Source: Actinomadura roseirufa | GTDB taxonomy: Bacteria; Actinomycetota; Actinomycetes; Streptosporangiales; Streptosporangiaceae | Assembly (NCBI RefSeq): GCF_900659635.1 | Contig: NZ_CAACVB010000011.1 | Location: 1 to 64,000 of the forward strand | Direction of reading: 5' to 3' | DNA: 64,000 nt | Shown here: positions 49,406 through 59,900 of the stretch, one piece after another | How the letters are laid out: each line of letters opens with the position of its first letter | Numbering within the stretch: position 1 is the first letter of the stretch | Made by a program: the position numbers and the translations under genes | The notes under the pieces: generated by a model | Seen by the model: the letters and a program-made list of their open reading frames with translations, nothing else | Databases searched by the model: none | Told to the model about the DNA's origin: nothing

Positions 49406-49711
49406 TCACTTCGGCCTGGAGGCTTCCTCGGCCACCTGGTAGTTCTGGGCCATCTGGTCCACGCGCGCCTTGATGCCGTCGAGCCCCTTGACGAGCTTGC
49501 CGAACATCTTCAGGGTGGAGTCGCGCGGCTCGATGTAGTTCTCCTCGAACCGCTTGCCGACCGTGTCGTCGCCCCAGCAGTCGCCCTCGGAGGCGAGCGC
49601 GGCGTTGAGCCGCTGCAGGATCCCGTCGAGCGCGACGGCGCGGTCGTGGAAGCCCTCGCCCGCCCGTCTGAGGCTCTCGGTGTTGACCCTCACATAGCCG
49701 CCGCCCGTCAT
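49406..49711 (-). CDS. WXG100-like secretion partner of the giant protein
   Basis: A 101-residue all-helical protein. The turn between its two helices is EGDCWGDDTVGKRFEENY, the WG-x-D-x-x-G-x-x-F form of the WXG100/ESX family, and the C-terminus holds YQVAEE, a YxxxE type VII export signal, followed by ASRPK. It starts as ATGA over the end of the YbaB-like gene and stops 8 bases before the giant gene. It should form a helical hairpin that pairs with the N-terminal domain of the giant protein for export. The secretion machinery itself is not in the window. Confidence 0.8.
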   Translation of the reverse strand: MTGGGYVRVNTESLRRAGEGFHDRAVALDGILQRLNAALASEGDCWGDDTVGKRFEENYIEPRDSTLKMFGKLVKGLDGIKARVDQMAQNYQVAEEASRPK

Positions 49712-50109
49712 CGCGGCAGGACCCCGAGGCGCTCGCGGACGGCGTCGATGTCGTCCGGCCGTTCGGGCAGCAGCTTGCCGAGGTCGAAGCCCGTCTCGGC
49801 GGTGCCCTCCGGTACCAGGTCCCGCATCGCGGCGCGCACCTGCTCGGCGACCTGCCCGGACGCGTTCTTCGACGCCGTCATGATCGCTTCGGCGAGCTCC
49901 TCGGAGCCGAGCTTGCGGAACACCCGGGGGTCGAGTTCGAGGTTGGTCAGCCGTCCCTGCCGGTCGACCGTCACCTTCACCAGGCCGTCGGCGGCCTCCG
50001 CCGCCGCCTCGGTCGTCTCAAGCCGGGCCTGCATGTCCTGGATTCGCTCGCGCACCTCGTGATAGGCCTTCAGGCGCTCGTCGATATGCGCCTGCCACTC
50101 AGCGTGCAC
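49708..50109 (-). CDS. YbaB/EbfC-like protein
   Basis: A 133-residue protein starting at a GTG with AGAGGGG upstream. A coiled-coil start (YHEVRERIQDMQARLETTEA) leads into the YbaB core (GLVKVTVDRQGRLTNLELDP, FRKLGSEELAEAIMTASKNA). YbaB proteins are nucleoid-associated or dimeric coiled-coil proteins; in actinomycetes this form regularly precedes WXG100 genes and giant toxins, where its job is unknown. It begins the cassette transcript and shares the divergent region with the Cys-pair gene at 50312. Confidence 0.75.
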   Translation of the reverse strand: MHAEWQAHIDERLKAYHEVRERIQDMQARLETTEAAAEAADGLVKVTVDRQGRLTNLELDPRVFRKLGSEELAEAIMTASKNASGQVAEQVRAAMRDLVPEGTAETGFDLGKLLPERPDDIDAVRERLGVLPR

Positions 50110-50168
50110 GAGGACCCCTCTGGTCGGCCGGGCCCGCGACGGTGCACGATCACGGACAGGGAATGATC

Positions 50169-50198
50169 TTTATATGATCTTTGTCTGCTCTGCCGCAA
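50169..50198 (-). promoter_or_regulatory. Promoter of the giant-protein cassette
   Basis: On the minus strand TTGCGG (50198-50193) and TATAAA (50174-50169) are 18 bases apart, about 60 bases ahead of the YbaB-like start. The sister cassette has TTGCAA and TAAACA with the same spacing, and surrounding words (GATCACG, AGGGA, TGAT) are shared. Confidence 0.55.
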
Positions 50199-50311
50199 CC
50201 CATTCGGTCCGTCCGAAGTCCGGGTTCAGGTGAACAGAAATTGAACACCCCGAGATCTCGGAGACCGGTCCGCTCGCGGAGCCGGGACGAACACCAGGAA
50301 GGACGCCGACC

Positions 50312-50593
50312 ATGCGCAGAGGTCCGAGCATCTGTGACGCCTGCGCGCGGCTGCGGCAGCGCGCCGACCCCGAGGCGCTGACGTCGGCCGGAGCGTGGAT
50401 CCCCTACTGCGACGCGTTCCCCGAGCGCGTCCCCGGTGAGATCTACGTCGGCGGCTTCGACCATAGACAGCCCTACGAGGGGGACGACGGCGTCCGGTTC
50501 GAGATGCGGCAGGGTGGGGAGAGGGTCCTCAACGCCTACGAGGCGTTCCGCGCCCTGCGGCGTCGGCGCGCCGAGCGGGCGTCGGACGGCTGA
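50312..50593 (+). CDS. Small CxxC protein divergent from the cassette
   Basis: A 93-residue protein with GGAAGG before the ATG. It begins with SICDACARLRQR, a CxxC pair that could bind zinc or be redox active, then AGAWIPYCDAFPERVPGEIY and VGGFDHRQPYEGDDGVRFEM. A damaged copy of the same gene lies next to the promoter of the sister cassette (near 60990-61105), so it belongs to the ancestral cassette. Function unknown; a small cytoplasmic accessory protein is likely. Confidence 0.7.
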   Translation: MRRGPSICDACARLRQRADPEALTSAGAWIPYCDAFPERVPGEIYVGGFDHRQPYEGDDGVRFEMRQGGERVLNAYEAFRALRRRRAERASDG

Positions 50594-50683
50594 GCGGGCT
50601 TGACCGGGGGCGGGTCAAGCGCTTGCGGTCACCCCGGTCTTCGTGGCGCGCCGACCGGTCCTTCAAGGCCGAACGGCCGTAAC

Positions 50684-51910
50684 TCATTCCGGCGGCGGGG
50701 TGAGGATGCCGTTCCATTCGAGGGTGCGGACGGCGGCGGCGAGGTCGGGTTCGCCCAGCGGGGGAAGCCGGTGGTCGTTGGCGCGGATGTGCGCGAGGAG
50801 GTCCGCCTCCGGGGGCACGCCGTGAACGCGCAGGTAGTAGGGGACGCCGCCGGGCCACACCCACGTCCCGTCGGTGCGGTACTCGGTCGGGACGCCCGCG
50901 GCGTGACCGGGGTCGCGGAGGTCGGCGGCGGGGCCGGAGCCCTCGTAGACGACGGGGGCCTCCTCCAGATAGCGCTGGACGGCGTCGCGTTCCACCTCCG
51001 GGACCAGCGGCCGCCCGCCGGGGACGGCGCCGTCCGGGCCGACCGGGGGGAAGGTCAGGCGCAGCGACTGGGTGTGCTCGGCGGCGAGCGCGCGGAGGTC
51101 ACCGAGGCTCGCCGCCTCCCGCTCCTCGGCGTCGACGCCCACGGGGCCGCCCTCGCAGCGGCGGATCGCGTCGAGCGGGGGCAGCCCGGCCTCGTAGGAC
51201 TCGCGCAGCTTGAGGATCAGCGGCACACCGGCGTTGACGCCCGCCAGGCCCGCGTCCTGGCGCTCCAGGTAGGACGCCCCGTCGCCGGTTAGGGAAGCCC
51301 ACAGGTAGCCGAGGACGACACCGTCCCGGACGACCGTCAGATAGCGGACCGGGCCACGAGCTTCGGACGCGTAGGACGGCGGTACCGAGAGGGTCAGCGG
51401 CCCCCAGCCCTTCGCCCGGTCCACCGGGGTGCCGTCGGGGAACTCGCCGTCCTGGACGAGCGGACCGGCCGGTGGCGGCAGGTCCGGGTTCGCCAGCAGA
51501 TCGACCTCGGCGAGCGCGGCGGCCTCCCGCTCGGTGGTGCCCGCCGGGATCGCTCCGGCCTCGGGGTCCTCGGGGGCGCCGATCCAGCGGCGGACGGCGT
51601 CCCTGGCCGGGACGCCCCGCTCGTGCGCCTCGTCGAGACGCGCGTCCCAGACCATGGGGGCGCGGAACGCCCGCTCCAGGGCCTCGGCGCGCCGGACGAA
51701 GCCCGCGGCGTGGTCGGTGACGGCCGCCCACAGGTAACCGATCGGCTCGCCGCCGAGGACGACCGGAAGATAGATGACCGGCTTCCTGGTCGCCGAGTCG
51801 TAGCCGCGCTGGGGAGCGCTCTCGGAGAAGGGGATGTCGGCGTTCTCCGGCGCCGCCGGAAGACCGGGGGACGCCGGGACGCCGGAACCGTGCTGACCGT
51901 TGGCGTTCAT
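50684..51910 (-). CDS. Immunity candidate with two GYLWAS-type repeats and a shared C-terminal domain
   Basis: A 408-residue protein with AGGACATC before the ATG. Repeat 1 contains LPVVLGGEPIGYLWAAVTDH and VRRWIGAPEDPEAGAIPAGT; repeat 2 contains VRYLTVVRDGVVLGYLWASL and RRCEGGPVGVDAEEREAASL. The last ~100 residues (YRTDGTWVWPGGVPYYLRVH, LAHIRANDHRLPP) match the end of the YezG-like protein at 17704. It lies downstream of the ADP-ribosyltransferase gene in the same direction. The repeat number (two here, two in the neighbour) parallels the two toxin domains, which is suggestive only. Confidence 0.6.
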   Translation of the reverse strand: MNANGQHGSGVPASPGLPAAPENADIPFSESAPQRGYDSATRKPVIYLPVVLGGEPIGYLWAAVTDHAAGFVRRAEALERAFRAPMVWDARLDEAHERGVPARDAVRRWIGAPEDPEAGAIPAGTTEREAAALAEVDLLANPDLPPPAGPLVQDGEFPDGTPVDRAKGWGPLTLSVPPSYASEARGPVRYLTVVRDGVVLGYLWASLTGDGASYLERQDAGLAGVNAGVPLILKLRESYEAGLPPLDAIRRCEGGPVGVDAEEREAASLGDLRALAAEHTQSLRLTFPPVGPDGAVPGGRPLVPEVERDAVQRYLEEAPVVYEGSGPAADLRDPGHAAGVPTEYRTDGTWVWPGGVPYYLRVHGVPPEADLLAHIRANDHRLPPLGEPDLAAAVRTLEWNGILTPPPE

Positions 51911-52275
51911 GATGTCCTCAGGATCCGGACGAATGCGGAGTCGGTGTCGAAAGGGCGCACGCCGTCCGGGTACACATGGCCCCGCCGCGGATCGTGCGCC
52001 GGGCGGCTGCGGGCCTGCCCCGGACCACCGGCCCGCTGTGTCCGACCGCGCCCGGCCACGACCGTGGGTCGCCTGTGACCTGAACGAGGCCCTGCCTCAT
52101 CCGCTGGACGAACCCGCTTCGCGGCGCGTGGGGCTCCTGCCGTGGGACGTGAGAACCTGCGGAGGGCTGGGTCATCGCTGGTGATCCTCCTGTCCCTGAA
52201 AGTCTATTGCGCTGCAGGTCACCGGGGTCTGGCTCCGGGTTTGGCGAGCCTGGCCCGGTGCGCGGCGGACACTGG
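51911..52275 (-). pseudogene. Displaced toxin remnant between two immunity-like genes
   Basis: At about 51935-52000 the minus strand reads HDPRRGHVYPDGVRPFDTDS before a stop, 17 of 20 residues identical to the start of ADP-ribosyltransferase domain 1 (HDPRPGHVDPDGVRRFDTDS at about 56820-56880). An ATG at 52175 with GGAGG upstream opens a short frame (TQPSAGSHVPRQEPHAPRSG) that leads into this region in another frame. It looks like the scar of an older toxin module, as in orphan-module arrays of polymorphic toxin loci. Confidence 0.6.
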
Positions 52276-53064
52276 TCACTGAGCGGCGAGGTCCCGCAGG
52301 ACGGCCAGGCCGGGGGCCTCGGAGACCGGCGTGCCCGCCGGAACGCCGCCGCCCCGCTCGTCCTCCGGCGTGCCGATCGCCCGCTCCAGCGCCTCCAGTG
52401 GAGTCAGCCCCGACTCCCGGGCCGCGCGCAGCGCCCGCCGCCAGGGGACCGCCGAGTCGAACCCGGCGTCGCCCGCCGCCCGCCGGATGACGTAGGACGC
52501 CGCGTCACCGGCAGCGGACGCCCACAGGTAGCCGAGCACCACACCGCCCTTGCTGACGGGGACGTAACGGACCGCGCCCTCCGCCGTCATCGGATAGTCG
52601 CCGGGGCCGGGCCCCGCCGGTACCGGCGGACGCTCCCCGCGCCGCACGGCGGACGACCGGCTCCGGCGCCGCCGCTCATCGAGCGGACCGGCATGACCCG
52701 GATTGGCGATCTCGCGCAGTTCCGCGAGACCGGCGGCCTCCCGTTCGCCCGCGCCGTCGTCGAGCCGCCCCGGACCGTCCTCCTCCGGCGCGCCCGCCCA
52801 CTGCCGCAGCGCCTCCAGCGGGCGCAGCCCCCGCGCCTTCGCCGCCCGCAGCCGCCCGTCCCACACCCGGTAGGCGCGCAGGCTCTCGTCCTTCTTCGCC
52901 AGCCGCCGCAGGCAGCTCGCGGCGTCGTCGGTCACCGACGCCCACAGGTAACCGACCGTCTCCCCGCGCAGCGTGATCGGGTAATACCGGACGGGCTGGT
53001 CGGTATCGCGGGCATAGGAGCCGGCCGAGGCTCCGCGATCTGTCATGGCTTCCATCATATCCAC
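52276..53064 (-). CDS. Immunity candidate made of two GYLWAS-type repeats
   Basis: Seven bases after the ADP-ribosyltransferase gene. It consists of two copies of a ~95-residue unit: VRYYPITLRGETVGYLWASV... LEALRQWAGAPEEDGPG and VRYVPVSKGGVVLGYLWASA... LEALERAIGTPEDERGG, each ending in an EAxGLAxLRxxA helix, and joined by a charged Pro-rich linker. The next gene carries two more copies, four in all. No signal peptide. As the first gene after the toxin it is the best candidate for its antitoxin. The GTG at 53064 and ATGs at 53058, 53055 and 53046 are all possible starts. Confidence 0.6.
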   Translation of the reverse strand: MDMMEAMTDRGASAGSYARDTDQPVRYYPITLRGETVGYLWASVTDDAASCLRRLAKKDESLRAYRVWDGRLRAAKARGLRPLEALRQWAGAPEEDGPGRLDDGAGEREAAGLAELREIANPGHAGPLDERRRRSRSSAVRRGERPPVPAGPGPGDYPMTAEGAVRYVPVSKGGVVLGYLWASAAGDAASYVIRRAAGDAGFDSAVPWRRALRAARESGLTPLEALERAIGTPEDERGGGVPAGTPVSEAPGLAVLRDLAAQ

Positions 53065-53070
53065 AGCGGG

Positions 53071-53960
53071 TCAGTCGCCCGGAGGAATGGCTCGGGCGTA
53101 AAGGTGAAGTGCGGTACCGAACTGCCGGACGTCGGTGATCTCATAAGTGAGGAATCGCGCCAGCACGAGTTCACGCTGTGTCGGATAAACACTTTCGGTG
53201 CCCATCCACAGCGCGCGAATCCCGGCCGGCACCTCCAGATGGAGGTAGACGGGCGGCCGCATTCCGTTGAGCTCGGGCGGGACGCGGCCGAGCGCGGCCG
53301 AGGTGAAGCCCGGCTCCGTCCAGCGCGCCCCGAGCAGGCCGTCCGGGTTGTCCGGGTCGAAGCCCGGCAGGAAGTTCACGTCCTGGAGCCCCCGCTGCAC
53401 CTCGATCGGCTCGGGAAGCGGCTGGTCCAGGGCGGCGTCCATGAGCCGTACCCGCTCCGCGAACTCCTCGGGCGTCGGCCAGTGCCCGAACGACGCCGTG
53501 ATCAACCCTCGGTCGCCGGCCCCCTCCCGGACGTGGTAGTCGAGCGCGGCCCCCGGGTCGGCGTCGTCCATGATCTCGGTGATCAGCCGCTCCTGGTCGG
53601 GGGTCAGATCGTCCCGTCCGATGGCGTCGTAGATGTCGTCGAGGGTCGGAACGCGCCCGCCGGTCAGCTCATAGAGCGACCAGCCGGGGTACACGCTGTC
53701 ATGCCATTCGGCGAGACGCTGCCGCACCTGCGCCATGTCAAGGGTGCCGTCCGGGCGCAGGAGATCGTTGTAAGGCCAGGAATGGCGGGTGTATTCCAGG
53801 ATCGCCCGCCGCTGCTCGGGCGGAAGATCATGGAAGACCCGGCCGAGATGGTTCTCCCCGTAATTCGAGCCCTCGCCGTTGGTGGCGAAGCGCCGGAACC
53901 CGTCGCGGACCTCGCCCGGCAGCGGATCGGCGTCCGGATCGGGACCGCGCGGCGCCGCGT
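53071..53960 (-). other. ADP-ribosyltransferase domain 2
   Basis: Starts at RRFATNGEGSNYGENHLGRV and shares the layout of domain 1: QRGLQDVNFL (Arg ~2222), EPGFTSAALG (~2250; TSA instead of STS) and YPTQRELVLARF (~2292, again Q-R-E). The weaker second motif may lower activity. It ends the protein. Confidence 0.75.
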
Positions 53961-56900
53961 GCCCGGCACCGGCTCGCGGCGCGTCCGGGTCGTCCCGGGT
54001 GCTTTCGTGGCCGGGCGCGTACCCGTCCTGCCCGGCGGGGGTCCTGGTGCCGTCCGGGTGGTACGTGTGCCAGGTGCCGTCCGGCGGGATCGTCGGCCGC
54101 TCCCGCCCGTCCGGCCCGGGGCGGCCGGACGAGGCGTACACGTTGCCGTCGCCGTCGGACCAGGCACGCCCGGTCGGCGCCGTGACCGGAACGCCGAGCC
54201 GCTGGGAGAGTTGCGCCGCGAAATCGCCCTCACCGGTGCGGCACGACAGCAGCAGCACCTCCCGCCCGTCCCACGTCGGGTCGTGGCGGACCAGCTCGGC
54301 GACGTCGTCGACGCTCAGCGGCCGCCCGCCGGCGAGCAGGCCGTCCGGCCCGCCGTGCGCGTCGAGGATGAACCGGTGCGGATCGGCCGGAACGCGCCGC
54401 GCCAGGTCCCGCATCGGCGCGTCGTCCTCGCCGTACAGCGACATCCCGCCGGGCGTGCGCTCGCTGAGGCGGTACAGGTCGTGCAGGTGCTCGGGAAGAC
54501 CGGCGGGCACGCCGTGCGCCAGTGCCCCGCCGTCATGCCCATGGTCGGGACGGGGCGTCCCGGACGTCTGGTGGGGCGCCTCGAAGAACGGGCCGCTCCT
54601 CCGATGCGTGGTACCACCGGGGGCGTTCGTGCCGGGCGCGTTGGTGTGCGGCGCCCCCGCCCCGCCCGGCGGAGTGGGACCGGGATGGAGCGGCGCGCTC
54701 CACGCCCCGTGCGGCGTCGTGGCGAGACCAGCGCCGCCGGGCCGAGGCGCTCCGGAGGGACCGTCCGCGACCGGCGCGCCGTGCGGAGGGGCCGCCGGGT
54801 CGTGGGCGAGGTGCGTCGGTGGCGCTCCAGGGGCGGACGGCGTCGTCTCGGGGCGAACGGGCCCGGTGGTGAACGGCACGTTGGGCGCCGCGCCGGGGCT
54901 TGGGGCGGCAGGCGTATGAGGACGTGTGCCCGGCGCGTCCGGCGTGGCCCCTGGATGGTGCGGCGCGGTACCCGCGCCTGGCGGCGTCGCATACGGATTG
55001 TGGGGCACGGGACCCGCGCCGTGCGGAGTCGGAGGGTTGAACGCGGGGTGATGTGGTGCGGCGCCGGGGTCGGAGGTCCCTCCGGCGGGATGGTGGGGGG
55101 TCGAGGGCGGCCGGTGCGGCGGCGTCCCTGCCCCGGGCGACGTCGCGTACGGGTTGTGCGGGACGGGCCCTGAGTCGTGCGGGGTCGCTGGAGGGTTGGA
55201 CGCCGGGTGATGCGGAGCCGCACCCGGCACATGCGGTGCCGTTTCCGTACCTGGGGCTCCGGCCAAGGGCACGTGAGGCCCAGGGCCCGCACCGGGTGCG
55301 CCGCTGGCCGGAGTGTGGGGCGCGACCCCAGGTACATGAGGCGGCGTGTGCGGGGTGGGGCTGTTGGTCGCGGGTACGTGGTGCGCACTTGGAGCACCGG
55401 GCATGGGTGCGTGCGAGGCACCACCCGGCACGCCCGCTGAAGGCGTGTGAGGCGCGGCACTTGGGGAGGACGCGCCGGTCGCGGGTGCATGGGGTGCCGG
55501 GGTGGGGTTCGGGGGGTTGGGCGCGGTTCCGTGGGGCGTGTTTGGGGCGCCAGATGTGGGCGTGTGCGAGGGGCTGCCCGGCACGCCCGCCGCAGGTGTG
55601 TGGGCTGCGGTGCCGGGGTTTGGGGCTCCGGTCGTATGGGGAGTGGTGCTCGGGGATGGCGTGCCGGTGGTGGGTGCGTGGGGTGCTGGGCCGACGCCGG
55701 GCGCGGGTGTGTTCGGGGTGCTGTTTGGTGGGCTTGTGGTGGGTGTGTGGGGTGCGGGGCCGGGGCTTGGGGCTCCGGTCGTCGGTGTGTGGGGCGCGGT
55801 CGCCGGTGAGGGGGTGCCAGGGATGCCTGGGGCTGGGGCTCCGGCTATGGGGTTCGGAGCCGGGGCTGTCGGCGTGGCGTAGGGGTTGTTGGGGACCGGG
55901 CCCGTGCCGTGGGGCGTTGCCGGTGACGTGTAAGCGGGGTGTGGGGATGGGCCTGCGTGTGAGGTCGTCCCCGCGCCTGTACCCGGAGTGCCAGGAGAGC
56001 CGGGCGGGAGGACGGTGGCGTGGATGTCCCAGGTCGCGCGTCCGAGACTGTCGAAGCCCGTTTGCACGACATTGGTGATCTGGTACCGGGTTCCGCGTGG
56101 CAGGACCAGTTCCCGCTGGTCCGGGTAAATGCTGTTGGTCCCCATCCAGACGCCGTGCGCGCCTTCCGGGAGGTTGATGCGAATGCGGTACTCGAACGGG
56201 TTGTTGTCGACGACGGCCGGGTTCTCGCCGAGGGACGTCGACATGTAGCCCGGTTCCGTCTGCGTGGTGCCGACCAGCCAGGACGGATCCCGTCCGGCGA
56301 GCGCGCCGCCGTCGAGGGCGCGCAGGAAGTCGATGTCGTGCAACCCGCGCGTGGCCTGGACGGCCTCCGGGAGCGGCTGGCCCAGAGCCCGGTCCAGCTC
56401 GCCGATCCGGCGGTTGAAGGCCTCGACGGTCGGCTGCTCGCCGAAGTAGCCGCGCAGGAAACGCCGGTGCCTCGCGGCGCTCACCATCTCGCTGAGCCGG
56501 CGCCCCGGGTCGGGGGAGTGCAGCACCTGGTTCACGATGTCGCGCTGATGCGGCTGGAGGTCCGGCCGCGCCGCCATGCGTTCCACGTCCGCGAGGCTCG
56601 GGACCTTCTTGTCGTTGAGCTGCACCATGTGCCAAAGGCGCGAGTGCTCGTCCGTCAGGTGCTGCAGGTTACCCGCGAGGTCCGCGCCCGGACGCAGATA
56701 CAGGTTGGGCATTGACTGCCGCGTGTACCACCTGAGCGCGTTCTGCAGTTCCGGGGGCAGGTTGTTGTAGACGTGAGCCAGATGGTTCTCGCCGTACGCG
56801 GCCCCATCTGAGTCGGTGTCAAAACGGCGCACACCGTCCGGGTCCACATGGCCTGGACGCGGATCGTGCGCCGGGAGGCTCTGCCCGGCCGCCGGGTGGA

Positions 56901-59900
56901 CGGGGGTGGGCACCGGACCGCCTGCCGGCGGAACGGGTGCCGGATCGTGCGTCGCCCAGCCGCTCGACCCGATCCGCCCGTTCCCATCGATCCCGATGTG
57001 CCCGGTCGGTGCGATGACGCGGACGCCGAGCTCCTGCGCGAGCCGGGCCGGGACGTCACCTTGACCGATGCGGTCGGAGAGCATCAGGACGTCACGGCCG
57101 TCCCAGCCGGGGTCGTTGCGGACGAGGTCGGCGACCTCGCTGACGCTCAGCCGGCGGCCGTTCACGATCAGGCCGCCGTGATCCCCGTTCCCGCTGACCA
57201 TGAACCGGCGGGGGTCGGGGGCGATGTGGCGGGCGCCACCCCGCCGAGGGTCGCCGGGATCGAGGAAGGTACGCCCCGAGGGAGTCTCCTGGCTGCCGCG
57301 CCAGACCTCGTGCAGGGGGCCTGGCAGATTTGGCGGCACGTCCCCGCGCGGCATCGCCGACCCGTCGTCGCCCGACCGGTCACGGGCCGTTTCGGGATCG
57401 CCCTCACCACGGGGCCGGTCGTCGTCCCGTGGCCGAGCGTCCCGGTCGCTCTCCTCGAGCGTGCGCGGCCGTTCTTCGTCAGGCGTGCGCGGTCGCCCGT
57501 CGTCGGGCGTGCGGGGCTGGTCCTCGCCGGGGGTGTGCGTCCGCTGGTCTTCCGGCTTTCGCGGTTGCCCGTCGTCCTGTGCGCGCGGGGTTTCCTCGCC
57601 CGGTGTGCGGGGGCGGTCGTCGGACGTGGGGGTGCCCGAGTCGTCCGTTGCCGCCGGGTCAGGCGCGGGGTTCTCCGGCTCACCGGGACGCGGCTGCTGG
57701 TCGGCGTGGTCCGGTGCGCCTTCGTCATCCGCCGTCCGTGTCGGGTCGGCGGTGTCCGGTGTGGGATCCGCAGGCGTGCCCGGGTCCTCCCCGAAGTGGC
57801 CGGGCTCGTTGGTGGGTTGGACGCCGTTCGGGTCGGGCGGTGTGTTCGGCTGCTCGGGCGAGGGCTCGGGCCGGGCGTCCGTGCGCTCGCCTGGGGTACG
57901 CGTCCCGTCCGACGGGATGTTCTCTCGGGACGCCAGGTCGGGCGGTTTCGGTGCCGTGCTCGTACCCTCCGGTGGCCTGCGTGTCGTGCCGGAGGACGGG
58001 GTGGCGCCCGGGTGCGGGACGGCCCCGGAAGGTCCGCCCGACGGGCCCATCGGCAGCGGGACGGGCGCGACGATCCCCGGCTGGGCGCCTGCGGCCTCGG
58101 GCTCCGGGTGGGCCAAGGCATCCGGGGCGTCGGCGGCCGTGCCGTCCGCGTGTCGGCTGTTCGAGGACTCGCCGCCGGTCGTGATGGTGGTCCCGCCGCC
58201 GCGTCCGCTGGAGGTGGGGCCCGAGTTGGGGGTGGCCCCGGCACCCGAACTCGGCGTGGAACCGGAGCCGGGAGTCGTGGGGCCGCCCGGTGTGGGGCCG
58301 CTCGTGCCGGACGGGCCGCCGCGTCCGCCGCCCGATGGGCTCGGTGTGGAGCCGCCGGACGAGGCGGCGGAGACCGGAGCGCCTCCGGTGGGGGACGCGC
58401 CGCTCGCAGGAGGGCCGCCGCCCATGAGCGCGCCGCCTGTGGGGGCCGCGCCGGACGAACCCGGGGAGGCCGGAGCGCCTCCGGCGAGAGGCGCGCCACC
58501 TGCAGAAGCGGCACCGCCCATGAGCGCGCCGCCGATGAGGGATGCCCCGCTGGACGGGGCGCCGCTCGACGGCGTGGAAGCGGGTGTGCCGCCGTCGGAA
58601 CCGGGGGTCACGGAAGGCGCGCCGCCGTAGGCCGACAGGTCGCCGCCGAGGCTGCCGCCGGGCGGCGTCGAGGAGCCATCGGGGGTCGCGGAGGCCAGGG
58701 ACGGGCCGTGATTCGTCCCGCCCCCGTCGCCGAGGAGGGCCGCGATGCGGTTCACGCCGCCGTCCGAACCGCCGCCGTGGTTCATCGGGGCGGACTCGCC
58801 TCCGCCGCGGGCGCCGCCCCCGCTGTGCGAACCGCCGCCCGCGCCGCCGGAGGACCCGCCCCCGCCGTGAGTGCCGCCTTCGCTGCCGCCGTGTGAACCG
58901 CCTGAGTCGCCGCCGGTCGTGTAGGTACCGCCCTCTCCGCTGCCGCTGTGCGCACCGCCCGCACCGCCGCCTTCTCCGCTGCCGCCGCCATGCGAGCCGC
59001 CGGGCTCGCCGCCGCTCGCGGGGGTGCTTCCGCCTCCGCCGGAGGACGGACCGCCGCCGTCCGACACCGGGGTGATCGTCGGGCTTGCCGGAGCCGGGTC
59101 GCCGGTGGACGGCGGAGGCGCACCGGGATCGCCGCCCGGGTGCGGGGCACCGAACTCCTGAAGGCCGCCCTTGCCGCCGCCGACGGCGCCGCCGAACGCG
59201 CCGGACGTGGCGCCCTTGGCGATGGCGTCCCAGGTCAGCGGGTCGCCGTGGATCGCGGCGGTCGCGACCGTGCTGCCCGCGCCGCCGATCGCCTCGGACG
59301 TGCCCTCGCGGGCCATGCCCTTGAGCAGGCTGCCGAGCGCGGTGTCCGCCGGGCCGCCGACCCCGGGAATCTTGCCGAGACCGTGGCCCACGCCGCCGGA
59401 GAAGGCGCCGCCGAGCGCGCCGTCGAAGGTCGCCGCGCCGGTCTTCGTCCAGTCGACGCCGTCGCGGTTGCCCTGCGCGATCTGGACGCTCTGGACGACC
59501 AGGTCGAGCCCGCCGCCCTGCAACGCCCCGAAGGCCGCACCGCGCAGGACCGAGCCCATGAAGCGCCGGCCGAGCCTCTCCACCAGGCTCCTGAAAATCA
59601 TCCGGGCGGTGACCTGCGCGCTCGCCTCCACGGCCGGGATGCCCGCCGTCGACGCGCCGAAGGTCGCGAACGCCGCCGCGATCAGCCAGGCGATCTCGAC
59701 CGCCGTCACGATCAGCAGGGCGATGAACATGAGCTTGGCGTACTCGATGTCGAGCGCGCCGCCGTCGAGGGTCTCCGCGAGCTCCCCGCACGCCTCGGCG
59801 AGCTTGGGCAGCATCCTTGGGTCGGCGTCGATCCATTTGTCGATGTTCTGCCGGAACCTGTCGGCGGCGCCGCTGTCCAGGACGCCGAGGACGTCCGCCG

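Noticed and set aside
52207-55173. Plus-strand 988-residue open frame
   Set aside because: It runs antisense through an immunity-like gene and transferase domain 2; composition is Arg/Gly/Val-rich and no domain is recognisable.
55000-56000. Possible CRISPR-like or tandem DNA repeat from recurring TGGGGTGCGG words
   Set aside because: The periodicity reflects a Pro/Thr/Ala/His-rich protein spacer; there are no constant repeats with unique spacers.
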